Translations under genes and position numbers: made by a program
Part shown: piece after piece, positions 35,990 through 47,566 of the stretch
Layout: each line of letters begins with the position of its first letter
How positions within the stretch are numbered: the first letter of the stretch is position 1
The notes under the pieces: model-generated
Databases searched by the model: none
Told to the model about the DNA's origin: nothing
Seen by the model: only the letters and a program-made list of their open reading frames with translations
Origin: Papaver somniferum
Lineage: Eukaryota > Streptophyta > Magnoliopsida > Ranunculales > Papaveraceae
Direction: 5' to 3'
DNA length: 64,000 nucleotides
Assembly (NCBI RefSeq): GCF_003573695.1
Contig: NC_039361.1
Coordinates: 96,412,279-96,476,278 of the forward strand

Positions 35990-36800
35990 TGATAAAGAAC
36001 TTCCGGTGATTATTTCAAAGAACCTCACACCAATACAAGAAGAACATCTACTTAGGGTTCTGAAAGAGCACAAAACGGCTATTGGTTGGACAATTGCTGA
36101 CATCAAAGGCATTAGCCCATCCATGTGCATGCATAGAATCCTAATGGAAGATGATTTTAAGCCTGTACGTGATGCTCAGCGTAGGTTTACCCCCCAATGA
36201 TAGAGGTCGTGAAGAAAGAGATCCTAAAATTGCTAAGTGTGGGGCTGATTTACCAAATTTCTGACAGCAAATGGGTTAGCCTGGTACAGGTGGTACCTAA
36301 GAAAGCAGGTGTCACTGTTGTTAAAAATCAAGATGATGAACTCGTTCCCACAAGAGTTCAAACAGGATGGAGAGTGTGCATAGACTACAGAAAGCTTAAT
36401 GTCGCAACCCGAAAGGATCACTTTCCTTTACCTTTCATTGATCAGATGTTAGAGAGGTTAGCGGGACTTTCACATTATTGCTTTTTGGACGGTTATTCGG
36501 GCTACAATCAGATTGTTATTGCACCAGAATATCAAGAGAAAACTACTTTCACTTTTCCTTTTGGTACTTTGCCTATAGACGGATGTTGTTTGGACTTTGC
36601 AATGCGCCTGCCACTTTTCATAGGTATTTGGTCAGTATATTTTCTGACTATGTGGAACGCATAATTGAGGTATTTATGGATGATTTTAGTGTTTATGGTG
36701 ATTCATTTGATTTTTGTTTACAAAATCTTGAACTTGTGCTTAAAAGATGCATATACACTAATCTTGTTTTAAATTGGGAGAAATGCCACTTTATGGCAAA
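35990..36800 (+). pseudogene. Element A reverse transcriptase, frameshifted
   Basis: Fingers-palm order: LLRVLKEHKTAIGWTIADIK, IYQISDSKWVSLVQVVPKK, WRVCIDYRKLN, FLDGYSGYNQI (first catalytic Asp), FGLCNAPATF and VFMDDFSVYG (catalytic Asp pair, 36673-36702). A frameshift at about 36185-36197 and a one-base deletion near 36566 (ggtactttgcct against ggtacctttgca in B) split it. It would copy element RNA into DNA. All key Asp residues remain, but no single frame covers the domain. Confidence 0.9.
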
Positions 36801-36899
36801 CCATGGCATAGTGCTCGGTCAAATTGTGTCCTATCGAGGGATTGAAGTTGACAAAGCAAAGATAGACTTGATAAGAAACTTACAATATCCCACTTCGGT

Positions 36900-37356
36900 G
36901 AGGGAAATTCGTTCTTTTCTTGGTCATGTAGGTTTTTACAGGTGGTTTATCAAGGATTTCTCCAAAATATCAATGACGATGTGCAGATTATTGCAAAAAG
37001 AGGTTATTTTTGAATTCAACGAGGAGTACAAGGATGCCTTTAATAAATTGAAAGAATTGTTGATAACTGCACCAATTATCAAGTCACCGGACTGGAGTTT
37101 GCCATTTGAATTAATGTGTGATGCAAGTGACTATGCAGTTGGAGCCGTTTTGGGTCAAAGAGTAGACAAGCTGTCTCATGTGATTTATTATGCATCTAGG
37201 ACCCTAAACAATGCACAAATCAACAATTCTACCACTGAGAAAGAATTTTTATCTATAGTGTTTGCATTAGAAAAATTTAGATCATACTTGGTGGGTACAA
37301 AGGTGATTGTATATTCGGATTATGCAGCAGTTCGGTACCTATTAAAGAATAAATAA
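36900..37356 (+). pseudogene. Element A RNase H domain
   Basis: It follows RT in the same frame: REIRSFLGHVGFYRWFIKDF, then [16 protein letters not shown] (catalytic Asp), TTEKEFLSIVFALEKF (Glu) and VIVYSDYAAVRYLLK (Asp). The frame ends at TAA 37354, where B reads on, and the last catalytic region is frameshifted. RNase H removes the RNA template after minus-strand synthesis. Confidence 0.85.
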
Positions 37357-37556
37357 GTTAATCCAAGGCTTATACGGTAGACACTGCTATTGCAAGAATT
37401 TGATTATGAAATCAAGGATAAAGAGGCGTTGAAAATACTGTTGCTGATCACCTTAGTAGACTTGTTGTTTCCGAAGAAGAACTCCCTTTACAAGATCGTT
37501 TTCCAGACGAACAACTTTCCTCAATTGAAGATTCAACACCTTGGTACGCGGATATA

Positions 37557-38838
37557 GTGAACTACTTGGTTACAAGACAACTACCTAGTATGATGTCTAA
37601 TTTTCAAAAGCTTAAGCTTAAGAAAACATCCAAGAAGTATGTGTGGGATGAGCCCTACTTGTGGAAATACGGTTCTGATCAAATCATTCGCAGGTGCGTA
37701 CCTAATTCTGAATTTCAAACTATTCTTACTTTTTGTCATACTTATGCATGTGGTGGTCACTTTGGTTCTAAACGTACCGCTTTCAAAGTACTTGAAAGTG
37801 GATTTTATTGGCCTACCCTATTTGAGGATGCATATATTTCTTACAAATCTTGTGATAGATGTCAAAGAACGGGCAATGTAGGTGCTCGAAATCAAATGCC
37901 ACTCACACCAATTCTTGTTGTTTAAGTATTTGATGTGTGGGGAATTGATTTTATGGGACCTTTTGTCAATTATAATGGAAAATTTTATATACTTCTTGCT
38001 GTGGATTATGTTTCGAAATGGGTGGAAGCTAAAGCCACCCCTGCTAATGATTCTCAAGTTGTTCGTGAGTTTGTGAAGGAATTTATTTTTTCTATACATG
38101 ATACACCAAGAGTGGTTATCAGTGACGGAAGCTCACAATTTCAGAGATCATTCCATGCTCTACTCAAGAAATACAACATAACACAAAAGGTTGGTACGCC
38201 GTATCACCCACAAACTAGTGGGAAAGACGAAATCTCGAACCGTGAGATTAAATCCATTCTTGAGAAAACCGTAAACACTATACGAAAAGATTGGAGTTAT
38301 AGGATTAATGATGCATTATGGGCATATAAAACGGCATACAAAACACCGATTGGTATGTCTCCATATCAGTTGGTTTATGGAAAATCTTGTCATATTCCAG
38401 TTGAACTTGAACACAAGGCATATTGGGAGATAAAGATGTGCAACATGGATTATGACAATGCGGGGAAACAACGGAAGTTACAACTCAACGATCTAGAGGA
38501 GACACGTAATGATGCTTACGAGAGTTCTAGTATATACAAGGAAAAGATAAAACTTTTCCATGACAAGATGATTTCTCGGAAGAGTTTTGTTGTGGGTCAA
38601 AAAGTTCTTTTATTTAATTCTCGTCTTAAGCTATTTCCTGGAAAGCTAAGGTCCCGATAGGGTGGACCGTTTGTTGTTACTAATGTTTTTCCTTGTGGTG
38701 CAGTTGAGGTTAGTAGTCTCACTACAGGGACAACTTTTAAAGTCAACGTCCATAGATTGAAGCCGTATTACGAGAATTTCCCTACGGATAATGTAGACGT
38801 AATTGAACTTCGAGATTTACTCCCTCCGGAGGAGTAAC
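37557..38838 (+). pseudogene. Element A integrase, two in-frame stops
   Basis: The N-terminal zinc-binding HHCC is present ([14 protein letters not shown] ... CDRCQRTGN). The DDE core is complete: [18 protein letters not shown] (B has SDGGSHF) and [14 protein letters not shown]-terminal [20 protein letters not shown] follows. Stops are TAA at 37923, where B reads Glu, and TAG at 38658, where B has TGG (Trp). The frame is otherwise open to LLPPEE-stop at 38838. No chromodomain is visible, as expected for Athila. Confidence 0.88.
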
Positions 38839-38845
38839 ATAATTG

Positions 38846-38905
38846 GAATGCCAAGTCGGGCCGAGGACATTAAACTAAGCGTTAAATGGGAGGCAACCCA
38901 TCAGT
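38846..38905 (+). other. Conserved non-coding block after integrase (element A)
   Basis: Starting shortly after the pol stop, 'atgccaagtcgggc' ... 'taaatgggaggcaaccca' is kept almost unchanged in B at 48848-48903, although both lie outside the reading frame and the flanks differ. The core has short inverted arms, TGGG...CCCA. A similar 'gggaggcaaccc' string is familiar from Athila-type elements, so it is probably a family cis-signal. Confidence 0.6.
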
Positions 38906-39798
38906 TTTGTATCTCTATCCCTTTTGTTTTTAGTTTTATTAGTCTTTCGTGTCATATATTGCATTCTCATCTTAGATTTTACAAGTCCTATATCTATAGT
39001 GAAAGTTTTGACGAATTCTCGTCAGAAAATTCTGATTGCGCACTTGTCACGAAAATAGCTCTCGAGACTTAATACGGAGTTCTATTTGAGTGGTTGGCCC
39101 CAACTTTTAAAGAGGACAGACTAAAATTTCTTTTCCAAAAAGAAAATCTAAATTCGGATTCTGTTAAGTTGGAGCGATAGGCCTGGACATTTGAGTTTCG
39201 GTATTTTTACAGAACTTTTTCAGATTGCATGTCAGTCAGTCCGGAGGCCATAAAAGTGATACCATTTATCGAAACACTGTGAACTTTTGATACCTTATAG
39301 AAAATATGTAGGAGAACAACTTTAGTTTAGGATGTTTTTCCTAGTTCCCTACCCATTTGTACAGTTTTCGAGTTTTTCAGGGCTCTTATGTCAGAAATCA
39401 GAATTTTCGGTTTTGAACATTGAGGACAATGTTGAGTTTAAGTGTGGGGGAGCATTTAGTATCTACTATTTGCATATACACATAAAAAAATCATACTCTT
39501 TGATTTCTTGCATTCTTGAGACTTCATCTTTTGGAGTTAATTATGAGCTAATTAGGATGACACTCTAAACCTTTCAAGGTTGAAATAGTTATTCCAACTA
39601 TAGATTAAGTTCCATTTATTTCAATCCTTAAATATATACGTTCATAATTGAATGCGAAACTAAGCTATGATAGTCGTTTGAAAGATTCATCCTCGCAATT
39701 AATCATTACTGAATCACTTTCTTTTTATTTTTGCAGTTATATGTTTTCTCTAAAGTGATTTGGTGGGATCCTGATACTACCGTGGATGTTGTAGCAAG
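38906..39798 (+). other. Element A 3' non-coding region (truncated)
   Basis: No envelope-like ORF. It contains 'attgaggacaatgttgagtt' followed by aagtgtggggg (39440-39450), matching B at 49240-49269. After that it diverges and ends in 'gatcctgatactac' shortly before T2 LTR sequence resumes. Confidence 0.6.
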
Positions 39799-40490
39799 GT
39801 AATCATTGGTTGAGTTCATTCCAGCAGACATGTTTAATCCATGAAAACATTCATCAATCATGCTCGACTTAGCAATACTTAGACTCATCGTCCTATCAAG
39901 TGACTATTTAAATACACGTCTGCCTTGCAGACTCCATTTTCATGAGACATCAATTATGTCACATGGGGGGGTATTTATTTAGGTTTTTGGTATGGTGGCC
40001 TACGGCATGTGTGTTCATCAACGATGATACATGTGAGTAAGTCGTGCAAGAAGTTGGGGCATTTAGCAAAGTAGTGGGTGGACAGTTAACCAAGTCTCCG
40101 CACGACGTGGAACTGGTTTAACCACGATTTTCCATTTTCCCACTCTTTCACTCGAGAAACCATCACACTTACTGGAGATTAATGTGTCTACATTCCGGAA
40201 ATATAAATAAGTTTTTGAATTCACGATTGAGGGACAATCTAAGAATCCATCAATCTCAGATATACCGGAATTATTACAAGAATTCTCATCTGAACAATCA
40301 CTCTCAACTGAGCAGAATTCAAACTTATTTGAATCTAGAAGTTCATTTGCAGAACTTACAACACATTCACAATCTTTAATCACCATTGATATCATACACT
40401 TCTCAGCTTCCCTCCTACAGATCGACCCTCTTCCCTCTTTGTGACCGAATTGACTCTGGAACGGCTATTGTCTTGGTTTAGGCCGGAGTC
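39799..40490 (+). repeat. T2 3' LTR, middle part
   Basis: It matches the T2 5' LTR from about 28535 to 29205: 'acacgtctgccttgcagactcca', 'ggtggcctacggcatgtg', 'aagtagtgggtgga', 'gaattgactctggaacgg'. A TATA-like tatttaaata lies at 39905-39914. It is interrupted at 40490 by element B, with duplication gagtc. Confidence 0.8.
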
Positions 40491-40826
40491 TGTTAAGTGC
40501 ATATTTTGCATATTTTTAGTGTCGAATCCATGCTAGTAATTGCTTATATTCTTGCAAATTATTGTATATTATGTTTGTTTTTACTCTTTTTGTGTTTTAT
40601 TAGGTGAATCATCCAAAAGAAGTGAATTGGCACTTAATTGTGCAAGCAAAAGAAGTTACATACAAGCGGAGAAGGGCTAAAGATCAAGTAGAGCTAGATC
40701 ATATATATGATTTCTTGCTATCATCTTGAAGAGGACGAAAAGGCGAAGCTAACAGCGAAAGAATGGGGTCTATCCGATATCACACAAAGAAGTTTTGCGC
40801 GAAGCAAGAATAATGCAGAAAATTAC

Positions 40827-40852
40827 ACTGTCAGTTTTCCAAGACTGACAGT
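40827..40852. repeat. Hairpin in element B LTR
   Basis: ACTGTCAGT, eight-base loop, ACTGACAGT: a perfect nine-base stem. The 3' LTR copy (53032-53057) keeps the stem exactly while two of the eight loop bases differ. A related ctgacagctgaacga occurs at about 42278, closing the B-specific segment. Confidence 0.8.
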
Positions 40853-41859
40853 TTAATGAGATTACTAAAAGCACCCAACTATTTTACTCGGGGCACACCG
40901 CTTTCTTCTTCAACACACTTCACGATCAGTTCAGGGAATTGAATTAGGTAACTGCCATTGGCAGGTGACGAAGATGATGAGCTTGGACTCTGGAGCTGTT
41001 GTGACTGTCGATTAAACTCGAGACTGAACAGGGAAGATAAAAAGCATGGGACGTTGTTGTGGTAATGAAGACAGCGCTGTTAATATTCTCGCTGCAAAAT
41101 GGGATTTAGCAGAGCTCGAGAGATGGACAGAGGAGAAACCAGTTGAGACTACGGTTGTTGCAGAACTGCAATTGACGAGAGAATTAGGAGCTCGGAATGG
41201 AGTTGTGATGTATTTTGCTGAGAGATGATGGATCTCGAGATAACACAGATGGGAGCTGGGATATAATGCTGTGATGGTGAGATTGTTGTTTGGTGGAGAA
41301 GCTTTATAATTGATCAGTAATGAAGTTAGGAACAGCAGCGTGGGTTAAGAAGAAGTTCAGGAAGGAAATGGTGATCGAGTTCGCTGTAGGATGGATGGTT
41401 CTGTGCTCGATGGAGATTATGGCGATGAATATGGGAGTTTGCTGGTGACTGTAGAGAAACAATGGAGAATCTCTGTGGGTTTTATCGGGAAGAAGAGCAA
41501 GCAGAGTTATTGGTTCGTGTGACAACAGAGAATGGAGAATGGTGTTGATGGAGCTCGAAAGGAAAGCAAAGTTAGTTGAGACTCGACAGGCAGTGACAAT
41601 GATGTACGGCATAGATAGAGAGGTCGAGCTTATTCAGATACGAAGGAGGATGAGCTGCTGCTTGTGATCAGAATATGATGATGGTAGTGATGAGCAGTTA
41701 AGGAACACGTGATGCTGTTGTTTTAAACTGCAGAGATGAATGGATAAGAATGGTGATGCCAGGGATCAATGAGAAGTGCTGCTGTGATTTTGAGGCTCGA
41801 GATGGGTTTCGCAATGATGGAGAAACCAATGGTTTTCACGGAGTGCCTGGTATACGTCA

Positions 41860-42270
41860 GTTACTGCCAGAGAAGTGGAAAAACTCAGGAACTTTCTAAA
41901 GTCACGTATAGTATGGTATACGAGGGGTACTGTCCGAGTTGAGAAAATACACAAGAATTTAGTTTTCACCGTGAGATGATTATCCGCGGGAAATGTTGCC
42001 GCAAACACAAAACTCAGGGAAAAAAATAAACTCACGTAGATGCATCTATCCGTGAGTTTCTGGGAGAAGAAAACCAAATCCCGTAACTTTTATATTTCGC
42101 GGGGACTCATCTGTCCGTGATTCTGTCGGAGTAAAAATCTAAACTCAGGGAAGAAAATAATTCACGGAGATGTGAGCGTCCGAGAATAATATGCTGTCGG
42201 AGCTGAAAATCCAGAGACTTTAAATTTTCACGACCATGTATCCATCTGAGGGTTAAGGGTATGTTGTCAG
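41860..42270 (+). repeat. Degenerate repeats of about 60-70 bases in element B LTR
   Basis: Five or six diverged units share 'aaa-ctcaggga...', 'tcacg-agatg-at--tccg-ga' and end in forms of 'ctgtcggag' or 'ctgggag'. The same array is in the 3' LTR at about 54090-54500. Confidence 0.65.
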
Positions 42271-42471
42271 TCCCATAAAACTGACAGCTGAACGAATGTC
42301 AATGGACTGGATCTCACCAGTTTTGCACGGAAGCCCAATTAGCTTTGGCAAACTCTTTTCACGGCCAGACTTGGTGATGAGCTACTTAGGCTAGACGAGT
42401 GTGTTTTGGCAAGTGGTCGCAACCTACTTTGACCGGATTTGGCGCACGGGTACAACAACAACTTGGATACC

Positions 42472-42478
42472 TATTTAA
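42472..42478 (+). promoter_or_regulatory. TATA-like box of element B 5' LTR
   Basis: tatttaa within 'ggatacctatttaagagaac'. The 3' LTR copy at 54695 reads tatttac, so the box has mutated in one LTR. Confidence 0.4.
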
Positions 42479-43422
42479 GAGAACTTCTAATATTTTTGAA
42501 GGGGATCTTTTGAATCTTTAATCACGCCTTTGGAGAGAAGAACACAAGGAAGAAAAGCTAGGGTTTTGGAGCGATTTCACCATCATAACAATTTCTCTTT
42601 CATTTTCTGATATATTTAACATGGGTGTTTCTACATCCATGAGTAGCTAAACCCATAATTGATTGAGGATGAATTCTAAGTTCTAGAATTAATCTGGATT
42701 AGTATATGCATCTATTTTGAGTTCTTCATATGATTATTGTTTGCTTCTACTTTAATGAATGTCTATGATTGATTAATTGATTGCTCTAGGTGGCCAACTA
42801 TAATAGTTTATTGATTGATTTATTGCTAGTAAAGGGTTAGGATATCCATGTCATTATTGAATAACCCATACACAAGTAGAAAACGTGAGACCTTGCAGAG
42901 GGATTCTGTGGAGCAATCGCGTGTAGAAGAACTTTAGATAGTGGACCTTGCGCTAAGAGTCTAACTACTAAGATTAACCTAAGTCATAAAATATAAACTA
43001 TTCGACCAAGTTACACCTTGAGTGCGCTACTACTTGGTGGCTTGGACGAATGGAATCTGATATTCGAGCGCTTCGGTATCCGGTGATCAAAGGACTTTAG
43101 GGGATAGCACTGCGCTAGTTGTTATTCCACGGTTGATAATAATCTATGATTAATGATGAATTGATTAATATATTAACTCATTTACGGTTTAGTAACGAAG
43201 AAGGATTCCTCGATCATCTCTCTCCATATTGCTCACAACTTAATCTTTTAATTACTTTGTTTATTTACTTTTAAATCTAAAACAAAACCCCCCATTGTGA
43301 CCTTTTGAACAACTATATCTCACTGCTCTTAGTGGGAACAAACTTGACTTTCATTATATTACTTGTTAATTGAGTGAAATTAAGATCACTAATTTGTTGC
43401 ACCCACGACATGCATCAAATTT

Positions 43423-43440
43423 TGGCGCCGCTGCCGAGGA
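43423..43440 (+). promoter_or_regulatory. Element B primer-binding site
   Basis: tggcgccgctgccgagga, five bases after the LTR end. tRNA-Asp-type Athila site with two differences from the usual form. Confidence 0.88.
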
Positions 43441-43654
43441 GAAGTCGGTAGCTTTTAGTTGTTTCTTTTTGTTTTATTTTGTTTTTAGATTTTTTTTTAG
43501 TTTTTTTTTTAACTTTGTTTTCTAGATTTTTGTTTTAGGTACTTAATATCTGGCATCGAAGGATTGAAATTACCCGAGATGCGGAATTCAAACTCGTAGG
43601 GGAACGGTACTACAAGCACGTCAACAGTTGCAAGAAAAACGTTCTACATCAACA

Positions 43655-45000
43655 ATGGTGAACGACGGTGAAAATCCACCACCAACTCCAACTGTGGAGA
43701 GGAACTTAGGAGAGTTGACATCTTCATGCTTAGATTCGCAACCACTGTGCATTACAGTCACTAACCTAGTGGATCTGAAGTCGAATCTACTTCATCATAT
43801 ACCAAAGTTCAAGGGACATCCAGGTGAAAATCCAAATCGACACCTTCAATAGTTCCAGAACACGATGAGAAGTCTGAGGCATGCAATCGCAGACAGAGAT
43901 ATGGCTATGCTACAAGCCTTCCCGTTCTCATTGACAGACTTAGCAGAAGAATGGTTGTATTATCTTCCTCCAGGGAGTGTTACAACATGGACTGAGATGA
44001 AAAATCTATTTCTTGAGAAATATTTTCCTGCTTCTAAAGCGGCATCCGTTCATAAAGAGATTAGTGGCATTCTACAGATGTCTGGGGAGTCTCTATATGA
44101 ATATTGGGAGAGGTATAAGAGGTTGTTGGCAAGCTGCCGAAACCATAATATATCCTCAATACTTATCATTCAATACTTCTACGAAGGAATACTTCCAGAA
44201 CAGAGGAATTTAATCGATGCGGTTGCCGGTGGTTCACTTACTGAGAATACAATCTCGCAGGAAACCTGTTTGATTGAGAGTATGGCTTCCAATGATCAAC
44301 AATTCTACACCAGAAACAACTCTAATGTCAGAAGAGTTAGCGAAATGGGAGAGTCTGCACAATTAGAGCAACGGATGAACAACATATAGAAGGTAGTACA
44401 ACAAATGACAGCAATGATTATTCCTACTTATGAAGAAGAGTCTGAACAGGTGAATTTTGTGTTCCCTAATCAGAGGACAAGGTATGATCCTTACTCTAAT
44501 ACTTATAATCCAGGTTGGAAATATCACCCGAATTTCAGTTATGCAAATCAGCAAGCTGCAGCTCTTAATCCTTATGGGCGACAAAGTGGTTTTCAACAAC
44601 CACAGTTCCGACCACAACCTCCACCTCAGCCTCAACAGAAGACTCAAAATTTTAGTTTAGAGGAGATAATGAAAATGATGATGCAAAAGCAAGATGCAAA
44701 TGCTCAGCGTCAAGATACAATTCTGCAGAAACAGGATATGGCTATAAAAGACTTGAAAAAACATATTAGATAGTTGGCTACAAACATGAATGAAATAAAG
44801 GCACATAATTCAAAAAAGTTGCCATCAAAAACTTTTGTGAATCCAAGATAGAATGTTAATGCAGTGCTTTTGAGGAGTGGGAAGCAAACAGAACAGCCAA
44901 AGTAACAAGAAAGGGTTATTCATGACTAGGAAAAGGAAGTAGAGGTGGAAACTGTTCCAAAGGAGAATCCAACTTCAACCGGCCAACCTAAGAACACCGT
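43655..45000 (+). pseudogene. Element B gag, in-frame stops
   Basis: ATG 43655 (MVNDGENPPPTPTVERNL). Core: DLAEEWLYYLPPGSVTTWTE, LFLEKYFPASKAASVHKEI, SLYEYWERYKRLL, QRNLIDAVAGGSL; then a Gln/Pro-rich part (FQQPQFRPQPPPQPQQK) and a predicted coiled-coil-like run of MMQKQD repeats. Stops in the same frame: TAG 43850, TAG 44387, TAG 44771, TAG 44849, TAA 44903, TAG 44927. No frameshift is needed to read the whole gene, unlike in A. At 44387 and 44849, A has GAG (Glu); at 44903, CAA (Gln). Confidence 0.88.
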
Positions 45001-45039
45001 TCCTACTTTTACCACACCACCTCCTTTTCATAGTCGTTT

Positions 45040-45960
45040 GGCTAAGTCAAAGAAGCAAGTTCTAGACAAGGAGATCATGGATATTTTCAGTAAGGTGCAT
45101 ATCAACATTCCATTTATTGAGGCCATCATAACGGTACCCAGGGATGCCAAGGTTCTGAAGGATTTGTGTACAAGGAAGAAGAGGTTGATTGCTAATGAGA
45201 TCACTCATGTGGGAGAAAGTGCTTCAACTATGTTTTTAAAGAAGATGCCTGCAAAGTGTAAAGATCCTGGTGGTTTTACAGTGCCAATTACTATTAATGA
45301 CAAGCAGGTTGAGCGTGCTTTGCTTGATTTGGGAGCTTCCATAAGTGCTATGTCAGCTGATGTGTATGATTCATTGAATCTTGGACCTTTAAAGGAGATA
45401 GGGATTATCATTCAATTAGCTAATAAGTCTAACATATATCCTAAGGGACTTGTGTAAGACGTGTTGGTGCAAGTGAATGAACTAATCTTTCCGGTTCATT
45501 TCTTTGTTGTGGATATGCAGAATTGGGACAATTGTTCGTTTACTTCTTGGGAGACCATTTATGAAGACTGCTAAGACGAAGATTGATTGTTATACTGGGA
45601 CACTCACTAGGGAGTTTGACAAAGAGGTTATACGCTTCAATATTTTTGAAGATGTGCGTTATCCAAGTGATATCCATTCCGCATTTTATGTTGATGTTAT
45701 TGGTTCGTTGGCACAACATATGTTTGATTTGAACAATGAAGATGAACTTGAATCAGTACTACAAAATAACATTGATTTGGACGTTCATTGCATGCCTAAC
45801 TTGGACGTTAATATTCTCAAGGAGTTTGTTGATACATGTGGTGCTTTAATGGCATCACAAGAAGTTAGAACAGGTAACATTTCATATATCTCTTTACCTG
45901 TAACTGATGAAGTTCCTTTATCTTCTGTTTTGCAGGCACCTAAATAATAGAGCTGAAACC
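45040..45960 (+). pseudogene. Element B protease and linker to RT
   Basis: ALLDLGASISAMS (catalytic Asp at 45326), IQLANKSNIYPKGLV, a TAA stop at 45455 (A: GAG), then a frameshift before LLLGRPFMKTAKTKID (45540 on). Bases 45504-45950 lie in another frame; the original frame returns by 45989. The linker (NIDLDVHCMPNLDVNILKEF) matches that of A. The protease would have released Gag and the Pol enzymes. Confidence 0.87.
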
Positions 45961-45988
45961 TATACCTGATCACTTAAATTACGCTTAC

Positions 45989-46800
45989 TTGGGCGATGGG
46001 GAAGAGCTTCCAGTCATCATTGCAAAGAATCTCACAGCAGTACAGGAAGAATGCCTCCTTAGGGTTTTGAAAGAGCACAAAACGGCTATTGGTTGGACAA
46101 TTGTTGATATCAAAGGAATTAGTCCAGCCATGTGCATGCATAGAATCCAAATGGAAGATGATGTAAAGCCATTACATGATGCTCAGTGTAGGCTTAATCC
46201 CCCAATGATGGAGGTCGTGAAGAAAGAGATCCTGAAATTGCTAAGTGTGGGGGTGATTTACCCAATTTCTGACAGCAAATGGGTTAGTCCGGTGAAAGTG
46301 GTACCTAAGAAATCAGGTGTCATTGTTGTTAGAAATCAAGATGATGAACTCGTTCCTACAAGAGTTCAAATAGGATGGCGAGTATGCATAGACTACGGAA
46401 AGCTCAATTCGTCTACCCGCAAGAATCACTTTCCTTTGCCTTTCATTGATCAGATGTTAGAGAGGTTAGCGGGACAGTCGGATTATTGCTTTTTGGATGG
46501 TTATTCGGGATACAATCAAATTATTATTACACCGGAGGATCAAGAGAAAACTACTTTTACTTGTCCTTTCGGTACCTTTGCATATAGAAGAATGTCGTAT
46601 GGTCTTTGCAATGCGCCTGCTACTTTTCAGAGATGTATGGTCAGTATATTTTCTGATTATGTGGAAAACATCATTGAGGTATTTATGGACGACTTTAGTG
46701 TTTATGGCGATTCATTTGATATTTTTTTAAATAATCTTGAACTTGTGCTTAAAAGATACGTAGACACTAATCTTGTTTTAAACTAGGAGAAATTCCACTT
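45989..46800 (+). pseudogene. Element B reverse transcriptase, nearly intact
   Basis: One open frame holds the whole catalytic region: LLRVLKEHKTAIGWTIVDIK, IYPISDSKWVSPVKVVPKK, WRVCIDYGKLN (usually DYRKLN), FLDGYSGYNQI, FAYRRMSYGLCNAPATF, VFMDDFSVYG (FMDD at 46682-46693). The frame ends at TAG 46784, where A has TGG (Trp). Bases 46243-46253, inside this gene, are identical to the element's polypurine tract. Confidence 0.92.
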
Positions 46801-47545
46801 TATGGTAAACCATGGAATTGTACTTGGAAACATCGTGTCCTCTCAAGCGCTCGATGTAGACAAGGAAAAGATAGACTTGATTAGGAACTTACAATACCCC
46901 ACTTCGGTGAGGGAAATTCGCTTGTTTCTGGGTCATGCGGGTTTTTATAGGAGGTTTATCAAAGATTTCTCCAAAATCTCAATGCCGATGTGCAAATTGT
47001 TGCAAAAGGAGGTTGCCTTTAACTTCGACCAGGAGTGCAAGGATGCCTTTAATAAATTGAAATAATTGTTGACTACTGCACCATTTATTAAGTCACCTGA
47101 CTGGAGTTTGTCGTTCGAGTTAATGTGTGATGCAAGTGATTATGCAGCCGGAGCTGTTTTGGGTCAAAAAGTAGAAAAGAGGTCATATGTTATTTATTAT
47201 GCATCAAGGAACCTAAACGATGCTCAAATAAACTATTCTACTACTGAGAAAGAGTTGTTGGCTATAATATTTGCATTAGAAAAATTTAGAGCTTATTTGG
47301 TGGGTACCAATGCGATTGTATATTCTGATCATGCAGCACTACGGTACATATTGAAAAAGAATGAGGCTAAGCCAAGACTCATACGTTGGATTCTTTTGCT
47401 GCAAGAATTCAATATGAAAATCAGAGATAAGAAAGGTGTTGAGAATACAGTTGTCGATCATCCTAGTAGACTTGTTATTTCCGAAGAAGAACTTCCCTTA
47501 CAAGATCGTTTTCCAGACGAACAACTTTTCTCGATTGAAGAATAA
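46801..47545 (+). pseudogene. Element B RT thumb and RNase H
   Basis: REIRLFLGHAGFYRRFIKDF, then a TAA at 47063 (A: GAA), then [48 protein letters not shown] and [11 protein letters not shown], so all four RNase H acidic positions are kept. A second stop, TAA at 47543, precedes the integrase. Confidence 0.88.
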
Positions 47546-47566
47546 ACACCTTGGTATGCTAACTAT

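Larger units (their letters stand above)
31914..39798 (+). mobile_element. Element A: Athila-type Ty3/gypsy, 3' end missing
   Basis: 5' LTR 31914-33474, PBS at 33480, gag, protease, RT, RNase H and integrase in Athila order, then a conserved non-coding block. It ends between about 39780 and 39798, where T2 LTR sequence resumes. Its 3' LTR and PPT, together with about 470 bases of the surrounding T2 LTR, are gone, so the right edge was made by a deletion. The coding region uses all three frames through seven or eight frameshifts and has several stops, so it is dead. No envelope-like ORF, found in some Athila elements, is seen. Confidence 0.88.
40491..43417 (+). repeat. Element B 5' LTR
   Basis: 2,927 bases, TGTTAAGTGCATATTTTGC... 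to ...cacgacatgcatCA. Start and end regions align with the A-type LTR. A segment of about 1.4 kb (about 40827-42290) has no counterpart in A. That segment holds a hairpin, a purine-rich stretch with short ORFs, and degenerate repeats. Confidence 0.92.

Noticed and set aside
41304..41612. Minus-strand frame of 102 codons in the B 5' LTR
   Set aside because: It is the complement of a purine-rich stretch and is rearranged in the 3' LTR copy (53217-53540). Composition explains it, and no domain is seen.
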